Shown: positions 58,259 through 64,000 of the stretch, in pieces
Position numbering within the stretch: position 1 is the first letter of the stretch
How the letters are laid out: each line of letters opens with the position of its first letter
DNA from: Epiperipatus broadwayi
Taxonomy: Eukaryota > Onychophora > Udeonychophora > Euonychophora > Peripatidae
NCBI GenBank assembly: GCA_028023455.1
Contig: JAQFVV010000049.1
Span: 5,856,855-5,920,854 of the forward strand
DNA length: 64,000 bases
Direction of reading: 5' to 3'
Program-made: the position numbers and the translations under genes
Notes under the pieces: generated by a model
What the model was told of the DNA's origin: nothing
Databases searched by the model: none
The model's input: the letters and a program-made list of their open reading frames with translations, nothing else

Positions 58259-59290
58259 TAAAACATTATTGATGTTTATTTATAAGTTTTTTATTATAAA
58301 AAATAAAACAGGAAAACAAAACTTGTTGGGATATTTAACATTGTATTTGATTGTTAGGTACCCTTACTTTAATCAGATTGTGATGTGTAATCACAAAAAT
58401 TATCATAGTGATTTAAATAAGTTTACGATTTTGTGTTAGGACACAATCATAGCTATCCTAGGCTGCATGTGGACCTTGGATCACAGGTTGGAAATTCCTA
58501 CTTTATAATTGATATTGAATAGGTGTTGATATTATATTAATGGAGTAATTCTTCACATAATACATTCATGATAGGCTATTATATTAGTAATTTATTAAAT
58601 TATTGCTTAAGCTAATAAAGATAGGTTTTAATTGTTTGGATTCCTCTTTTTATATAGAATGTTTTTATATTAAAAAATTAAAACAAGTGTGAAATATGAG
58701 ATAAATTCAGGAATTCATCATATTTGTTTTTAAAATCTTCTGTACCAGCATCAAATCCATATAAGAACAATAGTATTAAAGTACTATAGTTAAATCCACA
58801 TTCAATTGTGGTATTTCTTTACTTTTCCCAGGTCACATTGTTTTGTAAGTTGTACTCTGTTCTCATAACTACACACACACCCCACACACACACTCTATCT
58901 CTCACACACACATATATATGGCTATGATAGTTAGATAGAGATTACCATAATATGAGAAAACATTTTAATATCCTTATTAACTTAAATAGTCATAACAATT
59001 AAATTAACTGTTGGTCAGGAGGTCATAAGAAGTTTAAGTACTAGAAGTGACAAAATTAGGTCACTTGGGATTCCATTGTACCAATTACACTAAACTATAT
59101 AAGAAATCATTTAAATGTTATTATTACAAATATTTGTTTTTATTCTAACATATAGTTGACTTCATCTGAAGGGTAAATATCCTAGATTAATATCAATTGA
59201 TCAGAAGAATGATAATCCATTAATTTATAAAATCAACTAATATATGATTTTTTTCTACAGTACAGGTTTTTTCATACCTGCACTCCAATA
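58259..59290. other. 3' flank and AT-rich sequence
   Basis: No gene recognised. A CA-rich microsatellite with interruptions lies at about 58,870-58,918. A hAT-like terminal fragment near 58,455-58,501 is listed separately. Confidence 0.55.
58455..58501. mobile_element. hAT-like element end fragment
   Basis: TAGGCTGCATGTGGACCTTG followed by GATCACAGGTTGGAAATTCC resembles the common animal hAT terminus, whose consensus ends in a GGCCGCATGCGGCC block followed by GGTTGGACACCCCTG. The opposite end and the target duplication are not visible, so this is a solitary fragment at best. Confidence 0.35.
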
Positions 59291-59294
59291 TGTA

Positions 59295-59486
59295 ATAATA
59301 GGGGGTTTGAACTCAGACTATCACACAACCTTCAACTATCCATGCTATCTCATACTGCTGTTACACTTAATTACACACATGACAAAAATTATTTATCTTT
59401 TTGACATGTGTGTAATCAAGTGTCAGCAGTATGAGATAGTGTGAATAGTTGAGAGTCATATGAAAGTCTGAGTTCAAACCCTCAAT
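59295..59486. repeat. Head-to-head pair of tRNA-like SINE heads (copies 3 and 4)
   Basis: The left copy (minus, 59,295-59,372: GGGTTTGAACTCAGACTATC, ACTATCCATGCTATCTCATA) and the right copy (plus, 59,402-59,486: GACATGTGTGTAATCAAGTG, CAGTATGAGATAGTG, AAAGTCTGAGTTCAAACCC) are inverted relative to each other around a spacer of about 30 bases. Single copies occur at 27,436 and 54,640, so the unit is a dispersed repeat and this pair is a secondary palindrome. Confidence 0.7.
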
Positions 59487-59622
59487 AAAATCAACTAATG
59501 TTGTTTAAATCAGGACATAAACATTATTCCTGATAAGAAAAGTTTGTCTTTATATTTGTAAATTTAAAAAAAAAACTTATGTATATCTCTACAAGCACAG
59601 CCTTTAATAGAAATTAACATAT

Positions 59623-62600
59623 TGTACCGGTCAAGCTAGCACATTCGTGCAACAGAATCCAGAGTCCAAGCAAAGATACCAAGCCCGACCAGTATGAGAT
59701 GGTTAGATCTCGAGACTGACCGCACTTCAACTCCTTCACCTGTGCTCCAAGACTCACGACCCTACGGATGACCACCTTGAAGATACATATAGATATTATT
59801 TTAACCGTGAGCCGACATAGGTCAGGGGGAAACAATGAGACTCATAACAAAGAATGGAATTTATCAACTATATATATTTAAAACTAATTAATACATAGGA
59901 AATCACATATATAATATAAAGAATTTTGAACTGGATTGAAATAAAATAAGATCGAGAGCAGAGTAATTTATTAAATTGTATGTTTATTTTTGCAGATTAA
60001 ATTTGACAATTTTTATATATATTATTCTTGCATTTTACAATTAAAATGCGCGTAGCATCTAACATTTTTGGAGAGCACTTTAACATTCTCTCCTTACAAT
60101 TAAAATTATTTTACATTTGTTATGCTATTTGATGAAATTAAATATTGTTTTCATCATTTGCTTTATTATCTTATTGATCAGTCACCGCATTGTAGCTATG
60201 GAGCAGATTATGCTAATCCCTCTTAGTTCATGGTTTTCAGCTAAGTAATCAGACGAAGCCTTGTTTTTACATATATGTGAAACATTTAAAGTCAAATTTA
60301 TCCATAACATTATTATTTCAAACTATTGTACATGAGACCGAAACTAGCTCTTGAATATGTCTGACAATGGCTGAAACTTAATTTAAGGGAGGAAGAGTTG
60401 GCAACAAAAGAACCAATGCGCTATAGCGCTGGTAAACAGTTATAATAAATGTTGCTCTGCGGATGGATTAATATTTAGGGTTTTGTGATCAACACCGGGG
60501 CCCTATGACCGATCGCCATGCTGCTAATGAGGGTTGGGGTAGCTAACACTATTGCCTGGAATTTGATGTCAGGTCTTATTCGTGTGCGACCCAAGGAGTG
60601 TAAGAGGGATGGCCATTCCGAGTCCCATCTTAAAGAAAAATGCAACATAACGAGAAAGTTTAAATGTATAATAAAATTATCACATCCGCCAAGCGAAAGA
60701 GTTGAAATAATTTAATATTTAGCCACGAGAACGATAGCTAATCAGTGTAATCATTAGTGCCAACTCTAATATAGCATTTTAATAATCATATGCTATGCGT
60801 GGGCATACTTTTAAATATTCTTTGCTTTCTAGTTTCAATCTCAAATAACACATTTGATTACGCGATTAATAAAAAAAAAAGGGGTGGAAAGTATATTTGG
60901 AGGGCTTTTACAAAATGAAATAAATAACAAATATACTTATTCAAGGCTTGGATATTGCTTAGTGAAAATTAAATTGAAATTTACTTTGGGTTAAAACAAG
61001 ATTCCCATTTTAAAATTGCCAACAAATAATTAAATAATCAAGGTCAAAATAATAATCAGCACATAGCCAATTCTTGACAGTTATTTAAGAGGGTTTCGAA
61101 ACAGCGTGCATTAAGCTATGATAAATAATTATCAAATGAAGAGGGGTCATTCTTTCTTCTCTTTATTATTAATATTGAATGCTCGCTGTTACGAGGCATT
61201 AGCATATAATTTATATTTTAAAATAATAAAAAAATAAAGAAACCATAGTCACAACTGCAGTGAGAAAATTGAAAATAAAATTATTAAAATCATTTAGTTA
61301 GGAAACATTAGAAAGTAGGTCAGAATTATATATAAAAAATAATTAAATTTAAGAATAAAATTTTACATTTAGCAATTTACTTGAATTCAAGATTTTAGAA
61401 TTAAAATAAATTTTATAAGTCTAGACTTAAAGAAAAATTAATATATTGAACTGCAGTTAGAAATGGTGATGTTACCGGTCATCTTGTAGTACTTGAACTG
61501 GAGTTATGGGAGTCTTTGTGGCGGCTTGCGGCATCATCTTCTTCCCACAGTTAGAGCGGAGATGTTATGGCGGCATACTGGTGATGGTGGTTTTTGGATG
61601 GAAGTAAAGGCCCGTCACCTTCACTCTGGAGCTTAGCCAAGGCTGCCTGTTTTACCCCGACATTTTCTCTCGAACAGATATAAAAATTATTGACTTAACT
61701 GGATGTCAAAATGTTCACGGTTGCTTTTGGTTCAGGATACACGCTGGATTCAAAAGCTTAAAGATGATCAAAGAAGGCAAAAATTCACAGATGTAGCATT
61801 TAAGCTGTAAAGATTTCAAAAATTCAAAGCTGTCAAGGTTTCAAAGAAGTAAAGATCTAAGATGGCTCCTCCACTTTACATGGCCTTTTTTAAAAATGAT
61901 CGCCTTATCAGCCCACACACCTTGGAATTTCATCTCCATCAAGATTACAAAATTTTTAATTTGCTTATGTAATTAGTGGTTGATTTCAAACATGCTGACA
62001 TTCCTTTTAGGTGTTATAACTTTTCTCTGATTATCAAATTTTTAATTAAATCGAATTTTAATCAGTTTAATCCGATATTAGATTTTATTTTTAATTAGTC
62101 AGGAATTTTGTTCTGATTTTATAATTTATGTGTAAATCCCTGCTGTAAACATATTTTTAATTAACGAGGTCTCCAAAATAATTTAGAATCAATTAGCTAG
62201 ATTATTTTAAAATTGGCTTTTCTTTTTAGAAACCTAAGGCAGGTGTGGCAGATACTGATACAATTGTTTACAGCAAAAACTTTACTAAACTTTTAATTCT
62301 ACGAAAATACTTTTATTTTTAGAAAAAAAATTTTTTTTCTTTTTAAAAAGAAACTTGTCAGCGCATTTGCAATCAATCGCCCTTTCAATGTGTTTTTACA
62401 TTAAATTGGTTTATAATAAAAATGAAACTTAAAATTTAATAAATATTTTAATCACGCCACTATGCTATATATATTCAATATAGGTGGATTATATTCCCAC
62501 ATACGAATTTAAGTAATAAATTAATAAATTGATGCTACATTATTACTGTACTAAAAATAGTTTAAAAATATTACGCGATAAAATTATACGCTATAACTCT

Positions 62601-63150
62601 GGCAATACTATTCAATTATAGCATTCTTTCGTATGTGCGTATATAATGCTGTTTATATAGCCGTGATTGCAATTTTTTAGCTTACAAATCTTAATTTAGA
62701 CTTATTAAACAGGTTTGAATCTAGCACAGACGAGTGGGTTATTAGGATGGTTGGTGAAATGGTGAGGGATTTGAAGACAACCGTTTCATTTCCGTAAACT
62801 TAAAAAAAAAACAATTAAAAAAGTGACCTTGCTACAATCATGACTTTGAATTTTAGTTATCAATTTGTTAAATAATTTCCTATTTTCCCATGCACATAAA
62901 CTTATTTACTTGCTGCGCTAAGGGATTTATTTATCAGTACCTTTATATTTACGACTCTCCTACCACAAAAAAAAACATACGCGCAATAAAATTAATATCA
63001 AGAGCAATATACACATTAAATCAACAATCAATCATAAAAAAAAATCATGAAATCTCAATAAATCTGAATTAATATCCAAATGGATATTTGTCAGTTAGAA
63101 TGGGGTAGACATGTTAGTTTTTTTTTTTTTTATATGCAGTATATATATTT
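59623..63150 (-). repeat. LTR of a second, related gypsy element
   Basis: Begins TGTACCGGTCAAGCTAGCAC, closely matching the first bases of the 36.5-48 kb element's LTRs (TGTACTGGTCAAACTAGTAT). It shares further landmarks in order (AGTCCAAGCAAAGATACC versus ATCCTAAGCAAAAGTACC, then GAGAT and GAAGATAC...TTATTTTAA). It is on the same strand. The right border is uncertain: the CA at 63,110-63,111 and the CA at 63,180-63,181 are both followed by pyrimidine runs that could be the complement of a polypurine tract. The LTR is thus about 3.5 kb. It retains more CpG than the rest of the window, suggesting a younger insertion. No coding region inside. Confidence 0.65.
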
Positions 63151-63213
63151 AATGTTTTTTTTTTTTTTTTGGGGAGGGACAGATCCTTTTTTTTTTTTAT
63201 AGCTAATAAATTT

Positions 63214-64000
63214 TTAAGTAGGATCTGGGGGTTGTTTAATACTTGGCTCGTGACTACTAAAGCCAAACCAATATCCCAACATGTCATCATCATCCTCGGA
63301 TTCAGATGTCTCATTACATTCGCTCATTGGTCTTAACAGAGGCTGACTTGGGTGCATTTTTAAGCTTCTGGCAAATTCACTCCCTTCGTATGGGATCTCG
63401 TTATTTAATTCCCAATCATCTTCCTCTAATTTCGAACCCCTTTTTGACTTCGAGTCCCGACAAACTGACTCACTATGTGTAATCTTATCTTCCTTAACTG
63501 CTGGTTCTTTTTCTATATTTGATATAACGATATTCCCATTTTTTTGACTTGTTTCGCCCAGATCATCTAAATAACTTTCTTTATTCACTCCCTTATCGTT
63601 TAACGCGACTGGTGCAAAATGTACAGATTTTTTTTGCTTCTTACTTTCTTTCTCTGACTCACTACATGCTTCTCCATAGTTTGTACTTTGGGCTTGTCTC
63701 TTTTTAAAACTAATTTTTTCTTGGTAGACACACATTATACCTTTCTCATAATCGAGATGGCACTGATACATATTTAAAAAGTCATTTCCTATTACCAGAT
63801 CATGTATTAATTTCGCCATGATCAAAAATATATGGCCAAGAGTCGTTTTACCCCACACTAGTTCTAACCATACTTGTTTTCTTTCCGTTTTAGTTTTCCT
63901 ACCGTCAGCTAGTGTTATAATCATTTCTTTTACTGGCAATGTTGGTACCCCAAACGTTTGCTCTTCCACCTCTGCTAGCCATCTTTTTGACACGAACGAC
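63214..64000 (-). CDS. Gypsy protease-containing ORF, open at the window edge
   Basis: An uninterrupted minus-strand frame of 262 codons runs off the right edge of the window (the upstream residues read SFVSKRWLAE, so the true start and the active-site D-T/S-G motif lie beyond 64,000). Residues about 50-75 (LGHIFLIMAKLIHDLVIGND) are the retropepsin segment with the ILG-type motif. After this comes a long hydrophilic tail rich in Ser, Glu, Asp and Lys, including SESEDDDDML and ending KQPPDPT before TAA. No RT, RNase H or integrase follows before the adjacent LTR. The tail ends in PPDP like the integrase of the neighbouring element (PPDPRK). This looks like a gag-protease element whose pol has been lost or replaced, or a deletion derivative. 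Confidence 0.7.
   Translation of the reverse strand, partial: SFVSKRWLAEVEEQTFGVPTLPVKEMIITLADGRKTKTERKQVWLELVWGKTTLGHIFLIMAKLIHDLVIGNDFLNMYQCHLDYEKGIMCVYQEKISFKKRQAQSTNYGEACSESEKESKKQKKSVHFAPVALNDKGVNKESYLDDLGETSQKNGNIVISNIEKEPAVKEDKITHSESVCRDSKSKRGSKLEEDDWELNNEIPYEGSEFARSLKMHPSQPLLRPMSECNETSESEDDDDMLGYWFGFSSHEPSIKQPPDPT

Noticed and set aside
60518-60715. 65-codon plus-strand frame in the second LTR
   Set aside because: It lies antisense in a non-coding LTR region, with no domain and no counterpart in the related LTR.
63114-63314. 66-codon minus-strand frame overlapping the protease ORF end
   Set aside because: It overlaps the longer open frame in another phase and is Lys-rich from T runs.

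Overview
This looks like a stretch of an AT-rich eukaryotic, most likely invertebrate animal, genome. The evidence is interspersed APE-type LINEs, a Penelope-like remnant, Ty3/gypsy LTR retrotransposons, tRNA-like SINEs, MITEs with TA or 8-bp target duplications, long trinucleotide arrays, GT-AG splice signals, and no bacterial-style gene packing. The gypsy integrase has the 'HPQSNP...MREINR...NESTG' style seen in arthropod and other invertebrate elements. That hints at an arthropod but does not prove it. CpG is visibly scarce outside the youngest-looking element, which suggests germline methylation. Most of the window is non-coding, and most open frames are low-complexity or transposon-derived. 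|| Layout. 1-5 kb: AT-rich sequence with a decayed Penelope-like element (about 2.8-3.7 kb). 5-9.8 kb: two head-to-tail 5'-truncated copies of one APE-type LINE, embedded in long (TAA)n arrays and ending in a 400-bp (GAA)n homopurine tract. 9.8-36.5 kb: gene-poor sequence with several MITEs and foldback elements (14.0, 18.2, 21.3, 27.0 and 33.5 kb), an 867-bp TIR element with a TA duplication (25.23-26.10 kb), a degenerate minisatellite (24.4-25.0 kb), a 2-kb TIR element with T-rich interior (30.0-32.0 kb), and a few weakly supported plus-strand exons (11.3, 22.4, 23.25 and 32.8 kb). 36,529-47,949: a complete but degenerate Ty3/gypsy element on the minus strand, with unusually long LTRs (2.5 and 3.0 kb) and a 4-bp ATAC target-site duplication. 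48-59.5 kb: a MITE, an L1/Tx1-like LINE interrupted by a 177-bp hAT-type MITE, an inverted second copy of the TIR element, SINE-like inverted pairs and a tandem SINE-like array, plus a strong candidate terminal exon at 57,995-58,258. 59,623-64,000: the LTR and protease-containing ORF of a second, related gypsy element running off the right edge. || Function. The only functional system recognisable with confidence is the retrotransposon complement: gag, protease, RT, RNase H and integrase of the gypsy element, and endonuclease/RT of the LINEs. A host gene on the plus strand probably passes through the window, since one strong terminal exon and three phase-compatible upstream exons are visible. 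I do not recognise the product, and one of those exons carries an in-frame TGA. Nothing here amounts to a defence system, operon or CRISPR array. The most interesting biology is the microsatellite-associated LINE, the giant-LTR gypsy family with its apparently pol-deleted relative, and the dense MITE/foldback population.
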